NCBI GenBank assembly: GCA_945485625.1
Contig: CALYSH010000115.1
Location: 1-5,603, forward strand
Source of the DNA: an uncultured Lachnospiraceae bacterium
GTDB taxonomy: Bacteria; Bacillota; Clostridia; Lachnospirales; Lachnospiraceae
DNA: 5,603 nt
Direction of reading: 5' to 3'
Made by a program: the position numbers and the translations under genes. This document shows positions 1 through 5,585 of the stretch, piece by piece (positions within the stretch are counted from its first letter, which is position 1; every line of letters begins with the position of its first letter). Below the pieces are notes generated by a model. It was not told where the DNA came from. It saw only the letters and a list, made by a program, of their open reading frames with translations, and did no database searches.

Positions 1-1
1 T

Positions 2-913
2 CTGAAAAACGCGGAGAGCTATTACGGTGAGATGGAAGTTTATCTCAAAAATATGGTTGAGAGCAAATCCTCCGAATGGGACAAAAAGCGGTTATCCGAT
101 TCAAAGTATCAGGCGCTTGTGACAGGACAGCTCCAGCAGAAATTGGGCGATGAAATCACCGAACAGATGAAAGCCTTTTCTGTTCGGACGATACGGGAAC
201 TGGAGCAGGTTATCGGAAAAGATACCGCGGCAATTTCGGAATTTACAAGTGAAGTTGCAAAAACCATGATGAGTGTCGTCCACACCGATGAATCCGGTAA
301 AATAATGGATAACGGAGATATTGCGGCAACCGCGATTGATGTGATCACAGACTTTGCGGGTCTCTATGGTATTGGCGGTATTATCGCGGGTGCCAGGACG
401 GCAGGTGTGAAGGGAGCCGTTGTCGGCGGCGGTATTGGACTTGTATCCACGCTGGCCATTGCCGCGGCTTGTCCGGTTGCCGGCATACCAATGCTGATTA
501 TCAGCTGCGCCGGAGGAACGCTGGCCTCCAAGTTCGCCACAAAGAAAATTTTCGCAAATGATATTGGGGAGAAGAAGAGAAAAGAGCTGGTGTCTTCCCT
601 GAAAAAATCTGTCGAGGATACTGTAAAGCAGCTTTCTGAGGGAAAAACTCTGGAAGAATGGGTCGAAAATCAGGTGGTTACCGCATACCAGAATCTGCGC
701 AGCACAATGGAGACAGAGTGCCGGCGTTGCATTGGTGAAGCGGAGAACTCCCTGGCAGAGCTTGACAATGTCCGAAAAACAGCCCTTGAGGAGCATCAGA
801 GAAAAATAGCGGAATTTGACGCGAATCAGGAAAAATGCGAGGAGATTCTGGCAGGTATCACTTCCGTAACCCAGTGGCTTAAACAGAGCGCCAAAGTGAA
901 AACTCCTGCATAA
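2..913 (+). CDS. 3' part of a membrane-associated helical protein, possibly the C-terminal half of a dynamin-like protein (5' end outside window)
   Basis: The reading frame is open from base 2, and the first in-frame ATG (32) has no ribosome site at a usable distance, so I read this as a gene cut by the window edge. The visible 303 residues begin with a charged helical stretch. A long glycine- and alanine-rich hydrophobic segment follows (about nt 320-550) with two strongly apolar stretches that could form a membrane hairpin or paddle. The tail is charged and probably coiled coil (about nt 565-890), ending in KTPA. No nucleotide-binding motif is visible. Bacterial dynamin-like proteins often have an N-terminal GTPase, helical bundles and a hydrophobic paddle, and a dynamin-like gene lies two genes downstream, so a paired dynamin is the best guess. 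That identity is inference. Other glycine-zipper membrane proteins are possible. Confidence 0.6.
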   Translation: MKNAESYYGEMEVYLKNMVESKSSEWDKKRLSDSKYQALVTGQLQQKLGDEITEQMKAFSVRTIRELEQVIGKDTAAISEFTSEVAKTMMSVVHTDESGKIMDNGDIAATAIDVITDFAGLYGIGGIIAGARTAGVKGAVVGGGIGLVSTLAIAAACPVAGIPMLIISCAGGTLASKFATKKIFANDIGEKKRKELVSSLKKSVEDTVKQLSEGKTLEEWVENQVVTAYQNLRSTMETECRRCIGEAENSLAELDNVRKTALEEHQRKIAEFDANQEKCEEILAGITSVTQWLKQSAKVKTPA

Positions 914-969
914 GCATGGCTGATTTAAGAAACAAAAGTGGGGCTGTATAGCCATGTTATTTTCGTATT

Positions 970-975
970 GAGGTG
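970..975 (+). promoter_or_regulatory. ribosome binding site of the M48 peptidase gene
   Basis: GAGGTG lies 5 nt before the ATG at 981. The 67-nt gap after the preceding stop contains a 7-bp inverted repeat (CATGGCT 915-921 / AGCCATG 950-956) separated by 28 nt, but no convincing promoter or terminator, so cotranscription with the upstream gene is likely. Confidence 0.6.
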
Positions 976-980
976 TTTTT

Positions 981-1952
981 ATGAGCTTTGAAAATACTCC
1001 GCTGAGAAAAATGGACTATTCTTTTCCTCACTATCTGAATGAGCGAAAGAATAGTATTAACAGCCATATGCAGGGAAATGGGCTTCCTGATTATGCTTAC
1101 AGCGAAGATTACAATTTAAGAAAACAGCTGGACGCGATTCCCCACCTATATGAAATCGGATACAATATCTGTTCCACCTATGCAAGCAGAACCATTCAGG
1201 AGTTGAATATGTATGCGCTTGCGGTAGGACCGAAGCAATTCCCGGAAATCTATGAGATCGGGAAGGAATGCGCCAGACGGCTTGGGATTGCTGTTCCGAA
1301 TATCTTTATCGTGGACAGTCCGGCAATCAATGCCAGCACCATCGCTACAGATGATGTGGAACCTGTGATTATGCTCAACAGCGCACTGGTGGAACGCTAT
1401 ACACATGGTGAACTGCAAATGATTATCGGCCATGAGTGCGGACATATTCACAATAAGCACGGGGTATACAATACGCTCAGCACATTGATACTGAACACGG
1501 CAATTGCCCACGCCGGTGGAATTTCGGGCCTGCTGAACAGTCTTGTTACAAGCGGCGCCGCTCTTGCGCTGAATCACTGGAGCAGGGCTGCCGAAATTAC
1601 CTGTGACAGAGCTGGCATGATCTGCACGGATACCGTGGAAGACAGCTATTACGCACTGGCAAAGCTCCTGTATGGTGCAATGTTCCATAACCCAGAGATT
1701 AACCTGGATGAGATTGAAAAGCAGCTGGAGCGGCAGCAGCAGACCATCGTAAGACTTGAGATGCTGACATCCTCCCACCCCTCTATTGCTTCGAGAATTG
1801 CCACCCAGAAAATTTTCGGTGAATGCGATGTATTCTACTCATGGAGAAAAGATATGAAGTGTTCCGATTTGAAACTGATCAGCAAGGAAAAAGCAGATGC
1901 ATTATGCGCAGAGAAATTGAAAATTCTGAAGGGAGGGGATTCCAATGGATAA
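981..1952 (+). CDS. M48 family zinc metallopeptidase, soluble form
   Basis: This 323-aa protein has the M48 zinc-protease signature. HECGH at residues 151-155 supplies two histidine zinc ligands (H151, H155) and the catalytic glutamate E152. About 50 residues later, AAEITCDRAG supplies the probable third ligand, E205, with the conserved D209 of this family. The stretch between them (about 162-200) is rather hydrophobic, as is common in M48 enzymes, and might lie on a membrane. There is no N-terminal signal peptide or clear transmembrane anchor, unlike HtpX or Ste24, so a cytoplasmic or membrane-peripheral enzyme is expected. The ATG at 981 is supported by its ribosome site. The gene lies between two probable membrane-remodelling proteins and overlaps the next gene by 8 nt, so one of those neighbours is a reasonable substrate candidate. 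The substrate itself cannot be read from the sequence. Confidence 0.88.
   Translation: MSFENTPLRKMDYSFPHYLNERKNSINSHMQGNGLPDYAYSEDYNLRKQLDAIPHLYEIGYNICSTYASRTIQELNMYALAVGPKQFPEIYEIGKECARRLGIAVPNIFIVDSPAINASTIATDDVEPVIMLNSALVERYTHGELQMIIGHECGHIHNKHGVYNTLSTLILNTAIAHAGGISGLLNSLVTSGAALALNHWSRAAEITCDRAGMICTDTVEDSYYALAKLLYGAMFHNPEINLDEIEKQLERQQQTIVRLEMLTSSHPSIASRIATQKIFGECDVFYSWRKDMKCSDLKLISKEKADALCAEKLKILKGGDSNG
1931..1938 (+). promoter_or_regulatory. ribosome binding site of the dynamin-like gene, inside the end of the peptidase gene
   Basis: GGGAGGGG lies 6 nt before the ATG at 1945, within the last codons of the M48 gene, whose stop is at 1950-1952. Start and stop overlap by 8 nt, an arrangement typical of translational coupling and roughly matched production of the two proteins. 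Confidence 0.75.
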
Positions 1953-3675
1953 TTCGTTTTATATTGATATGGACGCCTGGAAGAATTATGTGGATGATGT
2001 GCAGGATGCCTTAAAGACCATCGCCAGTGATTCTCAATGCCGTTCTGTGCTGGGAGATACTTTTTGCGCAAAGGCACGGGATTGGAACCGGAGCATCACG
2101 AAAGGGCGCCACACCCCGTTTACCGTTGTGATCTGCGGTGAGTTCAAGCGCGGCAAGTCGAGCCTTATCAATGCGCTCCTGAATGAAGGAATCGCTCCAG
2201 TGAACGTGACGCCGGAAACGGTAACTGTTAATACCATTTGTTACGGCACGCACCGCAATGAAGCTGTACTGGAAAATGGAAAACGCTTACTGCTGAGCGA
2301 TGAGGATATCCGAAGGGAAAAACTGACAAGCTTCAATTCTGCACACGGCGGGAAAATAACCCATCTGACCCTTTACCGCCCCATCGAGCTGCTTCGGCGG
2401 GTAAACATTATCGATACGCCAGGATTAAATGAAAGCAGCGGTGTTCAAGAAGAACTGACAAAGAAAGCGGTCAGTATGGCAGATGCGGTTATCTACGTTT
2501 TCGTGCCATCTTCCCCCCTATCCATGACAGAGCAGCTGTTTCTGAGAACCTCTGTACTGCCACGACCGGGCGTGGATCTTTTTCTGGTTTGCAATAAAAC
2601 AGATATGATTGAGGCTGATGATCAGGCAACATTCCGCAGCTGGATGGATGACCGCACTGTGGATATTCTGAGGGGGGTAGTTCCCTATTATGTCAGTGCG
2701 CTGGATGAAATATGTCTAAAAAGCGGAAAGCCCCGTCCAAACCCCGACATTTCTGATAGCCTTGCGCATGCCATGGAAGATCTGAGAAAGAATCTGGAGC
2801 GGACTATCGCAGAGCGCAGTGAAATGGCAATGCCTGCCAGAGTGGAAGAAATCATTGCGGCCATGAAACAGGACATGGAAAACGAACTGAACATCCTGGA
2901 ACAGGGCGCAACAATGTCCGAGCAGGAACTGGAGCATGCGGAACAGGCTGTTGCCGATGAATGCTTACATTATGAAGCCACCCTTTCCAAGCTCGTGGAG
3001 ACATCCGGGGAATTGCTGGAAGATTCCATGGAAACCACAGCCGATTTGATGCGCAGCGTTGTCAAAGTTATGAAGGCGGATACCAGTTCCCTCAAAACCA
3101 TTGATAAAGAAGATATTATTCGTTATTATCCCTTCTATTGTATGGATAAGCTGCAGGATTCAATGGATCTTTGCTTTTCTCATGATGTATCCAAAGTTAC
3201 GGATCATCTGGCAAGTGAATGCGGAGAAAACGTGGCACAGATACTCGACCAGGAGGTCAGTGCAAATCTTGGGCTGTCCTTTCAAATTGACAATCAGACT
3301 TGGACGAAGGGCGATAATATCGGATTTATCGGCAGCCAGTTTAACCTGGGCTTCCTTTCCTATGTGATTGACGGCGTAGCGGGATCGTTCCGTAATAAAG
3401 AGCTAAAAGGACAGACCCAAGATGTCATCGGACAGATTCTTGCCCAGTATGAAGGTCTGGAAAAAGAAATAATGACATCTGTCTCGAATTCCTACAAGAA
3501 ACTGCAAAGTGAGGTATCTGCCAGGCTGCAGGCATATTATCAGAACAGAATCATGGACGCTCAGGAACGGTTAAGAAAAGCAAAGGAAGTTGCTGTTTAC
3601 GGTTCCAAAAAGAAAGCTGAAATCTGTTCCACTGCCAATTATGTCAGAGAGCTGCTTCGGAATACCTTGAGATAA
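1945..3675 (+). CDS. dynamin-like family GTPase
   Basis: This 576-aa protein has a complete GTPase core. The P-loop is GEFKRGKSS at 65-73 (G1). A TPETVT stretch at 89-94 gives the likely G2 threonine (T92). DTPGL starts at 157 (G3) and NKTD is at 217-220 (G4). The GEFKRGKSSLINALL context is characteristic of the bacterial dynamin-like/dynamin_N group rather than of Era or TrmE. After the G domain come long helical, glutamate-rich segments (about 295-375), a moderately hydrophobic glycine/phenylalanine-rich stretch (about 458-482) that could touch membrane, and a C-terminal coiled-coil-like region (about 500-576). No full transmembrane span is obvious, whereas the first protein in the window has one. 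This fits a heterotypic dynamin pair, as known for some bacterial dynamin-like proteins. The expected role is GTP-dependent membrane binding or remodelling in the cytoplasm. The precise process (cell envelope repair, phage defence or peptide release) is unknown. Confidence 0.88.
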   Translation: MDNSFYIDMDAWKNYVDDVQDALKTIASDSQCRSVLGDTFCAKARDWNRSITKGRHTPFTVVICGEFKRGKSSLINALLNEGIAPVNVTPETVTVNTICYGTHRNEAVLENGKRLLLSDEDIRREKLTSFNSAHGGKITHLTLYRPIELLRRVNIIDTPGLNESSGVQEELTKKAVSMADAVIYVFVPSSPLSMTEQLFLRTSVLPRPGVDLFLVCNKTDMIEADDQATFRSWMDDRTVDILRGVVPYYVSALDEICLKSGKPRPNPDISDSLAHAMEDLRKNLERTIAERSEMAMPARVEEIIAAMKQDMENELNILEQGATMSEQELEHAEQAVADECLHYEATLSKLVETSGELLEDSMETTADLMRSVVKVMKADTSSLKTIDKEDIIRYYPFYCMDKLQDSMDLCFSHDVSKVTDHLASECGENVAQILDQEVSANLGLSFQIDNQTWTKGDNIGFIGSQFNLGFLSYVIDGVAGSFRNKELKGQTQDVIGQILAQYEGLEKEIMTSVSNSYKKLQSEVSARLQAYYQNRIMDAQERLRKAKEVAVYGSKKKAEICSTANYVRELLRNTLR

Positions 3676-3721
3676 AACGAGAAGTTGACTTATGCAAGTA
3701 GCCAGCGCATCAATCTATTTC

Positions 3722-3727
3722 AGGAGG
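3722..3727 (+). promoter_or_regulatory. strong ribosome binding site that fixes the precursor peptide start
   Basis: A perfect AGGAGG lies 8 nt before the ATG at 3736. It decides the start over an in-frame TTG at 3685, which has no such site. It is the best Shine-Dalgarno match in the window, consistent with high translation of a precursor peptide relative to its enzyme. Confidence 0.85.
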
Positions 3728-3735
3728 TTTCACAC

Positions 3736-3945
3736 ATGGTTGCAACAATTGAAAGCTTAAAAACTATGCCTGTCTTTATCATGCTGAATATCACGCCGGA
3801 AGAGGCAACGATGCTGTCCGAGGGGAGCTATCCTGTGGCACCTCCCGTATCGACGGAAGTATTCAGCTATAAGTGTTGCCCGACAAGACACGGATGCTCG
3901 GGTGCTACAAACTGCGATAGTGCCTACGGCGATTATCACCGATAA
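3736..3945 (+). CDS. cysteine-containing RiPP precursor peptide (candidate)
   Basis: This 69-aa peptide has two contrasting halves. The N-terminal part (1-45) has no cysteine: a hydrophobic stretch PVFIML at 12-17, an acidic ITPEEATMLSEG segment at 19-30 and a proline-rich patch at 33-37, as expected of a leader. The C-terminal 24 residues carry all four cysteines (47, 48, 54, 60) in a CC-x5-C-x5-C pattern, with Ser, Thr, Asn, Gly, Asp and Tyr between them, ending in GDYHR. The gene sits 60 nt after the dynamin gene and 19 nt before a SPASM radical SAM gene, the classic arrangement of a sactipeptide or ranthipeptide precursor, in which cysteine sulfur is linked to a partner residue's carbon. 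No GG-type leader cleavage site is present. I do not recognise a named precursor family, so the product class is inferred. Confidence 0.72.
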   Translation: MVATIESLKTMPVFIMLNITPEEATMLSEGSYPVAPPVSTEVFSYKCCPTRHGCSGATNCDSAYGDYHR

Positions 3946-3947
3946 TC
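3931..3947 (+). promoter_or_regulatory. hairpin over the precursor stop codon, ahead of the maturase ribosome site
   Basis: GATTATC (3931-3937) and GATAATC (3941-3947) are perfect 7-bp arms around a 3-nt loop. The stem includes the TAA stop at 3943-3945 and ends 3 nt before the GGGAGG at 3951. It lacks a U-tract, so it is not a terminator. It could stabilise the peptide mRNA or damp translation of the enzyme. Function is inferred. Confidence 0.4.
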
Positions 3948-3950
3948 ATT

Positions 3951-3956
3951 GGGAGG
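3951..3956 (+). promoter_or_regulatory. ribosome binding site of the radical SAM gene
   Basis: GGGAGG lies 8 nt before an in-frame TTG (3965) and 14 nt before an in-frame ATG (3971). The spacing equals that of the precursor gene if TTG is used. It argues against the upstream GTG at 3902, which overlaps the precursor and has no ribosome site. Confidence 0.65.
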
Positions 3957-3964
3957 ATGTCGTA

Positions 3965-5080
3965 TTGTCCATGGTTGAAAATACCAATTCTCCGGTTATC
4001 ATGACGGCAGGGCTGATTATTACATACGCGTGCAATCTGAATTGCGCCTATTGTTACGAGAGAAACAAGGTGGATCGGTACATGACTTTCGAAACGGCCC
4101 AGGAAATACTTACGCCGCTATTGGAAGAAAAGGCAGAGCCTCTGCAAATCATGCTGATGGGCGGCGAGCCGCTGATGGCATTTCCCCTGATCCGGCAGTT
4201 GGTAGAATGGGTGTATGACCGTAAAGGCCAGTGGCGCAGAGATTGTTTTTTCTTCGGCAGTACAAACGGTACGCTACTAAACGAAGAAATGAAAGCTTGG
4301 TTTCACACCCATAGAAAGCATGTCACACTGGCATTGAGCTTTGATGGCTTGCCAAAAGCGCAGGATTCAAACCGGTGCTGCTCATCCGAATTGGTTGATC
4401 TGGAATTTTTCCAGCAGAACTGGCCCAATCAGAAGGTTCAGATGACAATCACCGAAAACACCGTTGATCAGATGGCCGATGGCGTTGTATTCCTTCTTGA
4501 AAAGGGTTTCCAGGTCAATCCAAGCGTGGCCTACGAGGATCATGAGTGGAGCGAAAAGGCAATATTGGAGTATTTGAATCAGATACTCATTTTGAAGGAT
4601 TATTATCTTGCGAATCCGACGGCTCCACTTATTTATGCATTTAGGCATCCATTAAAGGAATACGCCAGGGAACTGGACAATACCACGACTCAGCAGCAAC
4701 AGTGTGGTGCTGGATGTGGATTTACCATGTTTGATGTGGACAGAAAGAGTTATCCATGCCACATGCTGTCACCTCTTGTATTGTCAGAAGACCATCTTAA
4801 ATTAATGGAAGGTATAGATATGTCCCGGCAGAATTTTGGGGATACGCGCTGTATCGGTTGCCCGTACATTTCGGCCTGTTCTACTTGTGCCGGATGCAAT
4901 TTTCTGTATCGGGGAGATTTTTCTCGCAGGGATACAACACATTGTCAGATTCAACAGCTGGAGGTTTTGACCTGTTTAAGATACTGGGTATCAATAATCA
5001 ACAGGAGTCCGGTGCAGGCAGACCATGAGCTGATGGGGGCTATTTGCAGATTAAATACTTTCCTCTCCGGTGAAGGCTGA
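3965..5080 (+). CDS. radical SAM/SPASM peptide maturase
   Basis: Read from the TTG at 3965 this is 371 aa. CNLNCAYC provides the canonical CxxxCxxC motif (C23, C27, C30), which binds the [4Fe-4S] cluster that cleaves S-adenosylmethionine. MGGEPL (G66-G67-E68-P69) is the SAM-contact motif of the family. The C-terminal part is cysteine-dense, with C247, C251 and C265, then CIGCPYISACSTCAGC (C296, C299, C305, C308, C311), then C327 and C337. This fits a SPASM domain holding auxiliary iron-sulfur clusters, as in sactionine and ranthipeptide thioether synthases. Only about 20 residues precede the first motif, so no N-terminal peptide-recognition (RRE/PqqD-like) domain is fused. The preceding cysteine peptide is the obvious substrate, with thioether formation the expected chemistry. 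The start could also be ATG 3971 (369 aa). Anaerobic SPASM enzymes acting on small metabolites or sulfatases are the alternative, but the context argues against them. Confidence 0.88.
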   Translation: MSMVENTNSPVIMTAGLIITYACNLNCAYCYERNKVDRYMTFETAQEILTPLLEEKAEPLQIMLMGGEPLMAFPLIRQLVEWVYDRKGQWRRDCFFFGSTNGTLLNEEMKAWFHTHRKHVTLALSFDGLPKAQDSNRCCSSELVDLEFFQQNWPNQKVQMTITENTVDQMADGVVFLLEKGFQVNPSVAYEDHEWSEKAILEYLNQILILKDYYLANPTAPLIYAFRHPLKEYARELDNTTTQQQQCGAGCGFTMFDVDRKSYPCHMLSPLVLSEDHLKLMEGIDMSRQNFGDTRCIGCPYISACSTCAGCNFLYRGDFSRRDTTHCQIQQLEVLTCLRYWVSIINRSPVQADHELMGAICRLNTFLSGEG

Positions 5081-5258
5081 ATATCCCACATATCTGACTT
5101 GGGTTAACACAACTGCCCTGATGGATTGCCAGTATCGGGAAAACGCCTGCTTTGGAACACGAAGGGGAATACAACGCAAAATGAATAGCAACGACGATCC
5201 TGCATCGGCAATCATCGCTTATCAAACAGACACCAAACATATATTTGAATCGGAGTAA
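5070..5258 (+). CDS. possible small protein of 62 aa overlapping the maturase end
   Basis: A GTG-started frame overlaps the last 11 nt of the radical SAM gene and runs for 62 codons. Its composition is mixed and polar, with two cysteines, no membrane span and no motif I recognise. No clear ribosome site precedes the GTG. An internal ATG at 5121 also lacks one. Position at the end of a RiPP cassette would suit an accessory or immunity protein, but chance openness is equally likely, and the - strand is also open over much of this stretch. Confidence 0.22.
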   Translation: MKAEYPTYLTWVNTTALMDCQYRENACFGTRRGIQRKMNSNDDPASAIIAYQTDTKHIFESE

Positions 5259-5352
5259 TGGGCTAATTCGCTGTGCCGATTTCTTACACCGCCGTGCGTC
5301 AGACCATCTAGTGAATCGTAAATGCTCAATAACCACCCATCCGCAACAAACC

Positions 5353-5384
5353 ACGGCAGAGTCCCAAGCTCAGGACTCTGCCGT
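5353..5384 (+). terminator. strong stem-loop, probable transcription terminator
   Basis: ACGGCAGAGTCC (5353-5364) pairs perfectly with GGACTCTGCCGT (5373-5384) around an 8-nt loop, giving a GC-rich 12-bp stem about 270 nt after the maturase stop. The following bases (TAATCATTCACATTTT) are AT-rich but not a clean T-run. On the opposite strand the tail is GGTTTGTTG, so the stem could also serve the possible - strand remnant, whose stop lies 7 nt away. It is the only good terminator candidate for the + strand genes. Confidence 0.55.
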
Positions 5385-5391
5385 TAATCAT

Positions 5392-5517
5392 TCACATTTT
5401 CATATGTGTTTCCAGAGCCTTACCATCGGATGCCAGGGCATAAGGGTTTCCAGCTTTGCATGCTCCGGGGATTTGCCCCGCTGCGATAATACTCTTTCTC
5501 AATAGAATTGTACAATT
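5392..5517 (-). pseudogene. possible remnant of an excisionase-like helix-turn-helix protein (C-terminal piece)
   Basis: Read on the - strand, about 40 codons are open before the stop at 5392-5394. They include AAGQIPGACKAG (near 5452-5487) followed by NPYALASDGKALETH. Many short clostridial excisionase/MerR-like DNA-binding proteins share the pattern 'xxGRIPGAxKxGxxWxIPxDAxKP', where the wing follows the recognition helix. The spacing here (G-x-I-P-G-A-x-K-x-G-x-x-aromatic-x-hydrophobic-x-x-D) matches it, with alanine in place of the usual proline. Upstream the frame hits a stop inside the 34-bp palindrome, and no start or first helix is seen, so this would be a broken gene. I base this on remembered family features only. 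Chance resemblance is possible. Confidence 0.3.
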
Positions 5518-5528
5518 CTATTGAGAAA
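5495..5528. repeat. perfect 34-bp gapless palindrome
   Basis: TTTCTCAATAGAATTGT (5495-5511) is followed directly by its exact reverse complement (5512-5528), centred on GTAC. It is AT-rich, starts with TTT and ends with AAA on both strands, so it lacks the A-stem-T layout of a terminator. It could be an operator for a dimeric regulator, a cruciform-forming site, or part of a short mobile or repetitive element. Confidence 0.85.
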
Positions 5529-5549
5529 ACACCGCCTGACAGCGTTGCC

Positions 5550-5585
5550 GTATCTATGATTTTCGGAATGGAAAATCATAGATAC
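5550..5585. repeat. inverted repeat with perfect 15-bp arms and a 6-nt loop
   Basis: GTATCTATGATTTTC (5550-5564) and GAAAATCATAGATAC (5571-5585) are exact reverse complements around GGAATG. It lies 21 nt after the 34-bp palindrome. It has no T-run after either arm, so it is not a standard terminator. Together the two structures span about 91 bp, a size compatible with a miniature element or a structured RNA. Confidence 0.85.

Noticed and set aside
101..955. Long - strand frame (284 codons) opposite the first gene
   Set aside because: Shadow frame: the translation is rich in Cys, His, Phe and Arg with no domain, while the + strand shows coherent hydrophobic and coiled-coil segments.
1146..1778. 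Long - strand frame (210 codons) opposite the M48 gene
   Set aside because: Shadow of a gene with clear catalytic motifs; no ribosome site or recognisable product.
3685..3713. Possible promoter ahead of the precursor peptide: TTGACT at 3685-3690 with a -10 about 17 nt later
   Set aside because: The -35 match is good, but the bases at the -10 position (CATCAA) are poor and a start there would fall at the ribosome site. Not strong enough to list.
3736..3945. Reading the small cysteine peptide as a zinc-ribbon or ferredoxin-like protein
   Set aside because: The CC-x5-C-x5-C spacing does not fit CxxC metal sites, and the placement before a SPASM enzyme is better explained by a RiPP precursor.
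5040..5354. - strand frame of 104 codons in the 3' intergenic region
   Set aside because: Cysteine- and arginine-rich translation with no motif or convincing ribosome site, and it overlaps the maturase end. A second - strand frame over 5203-5360 is also open, so openness alone is not informative here.
5466..5480. CGGGG-ATTTG-CCCCG mini-hairpin
   Set aside because: A 5-bp stem is expected by chance and lies inside the possible - strand coding remnant.
5245..5505. + strand frame of 86 codons crossing the stem-loop
   Set aside because: It reads through the terminator-like stem, lacks a ribosome site, and its translation shows no family features.
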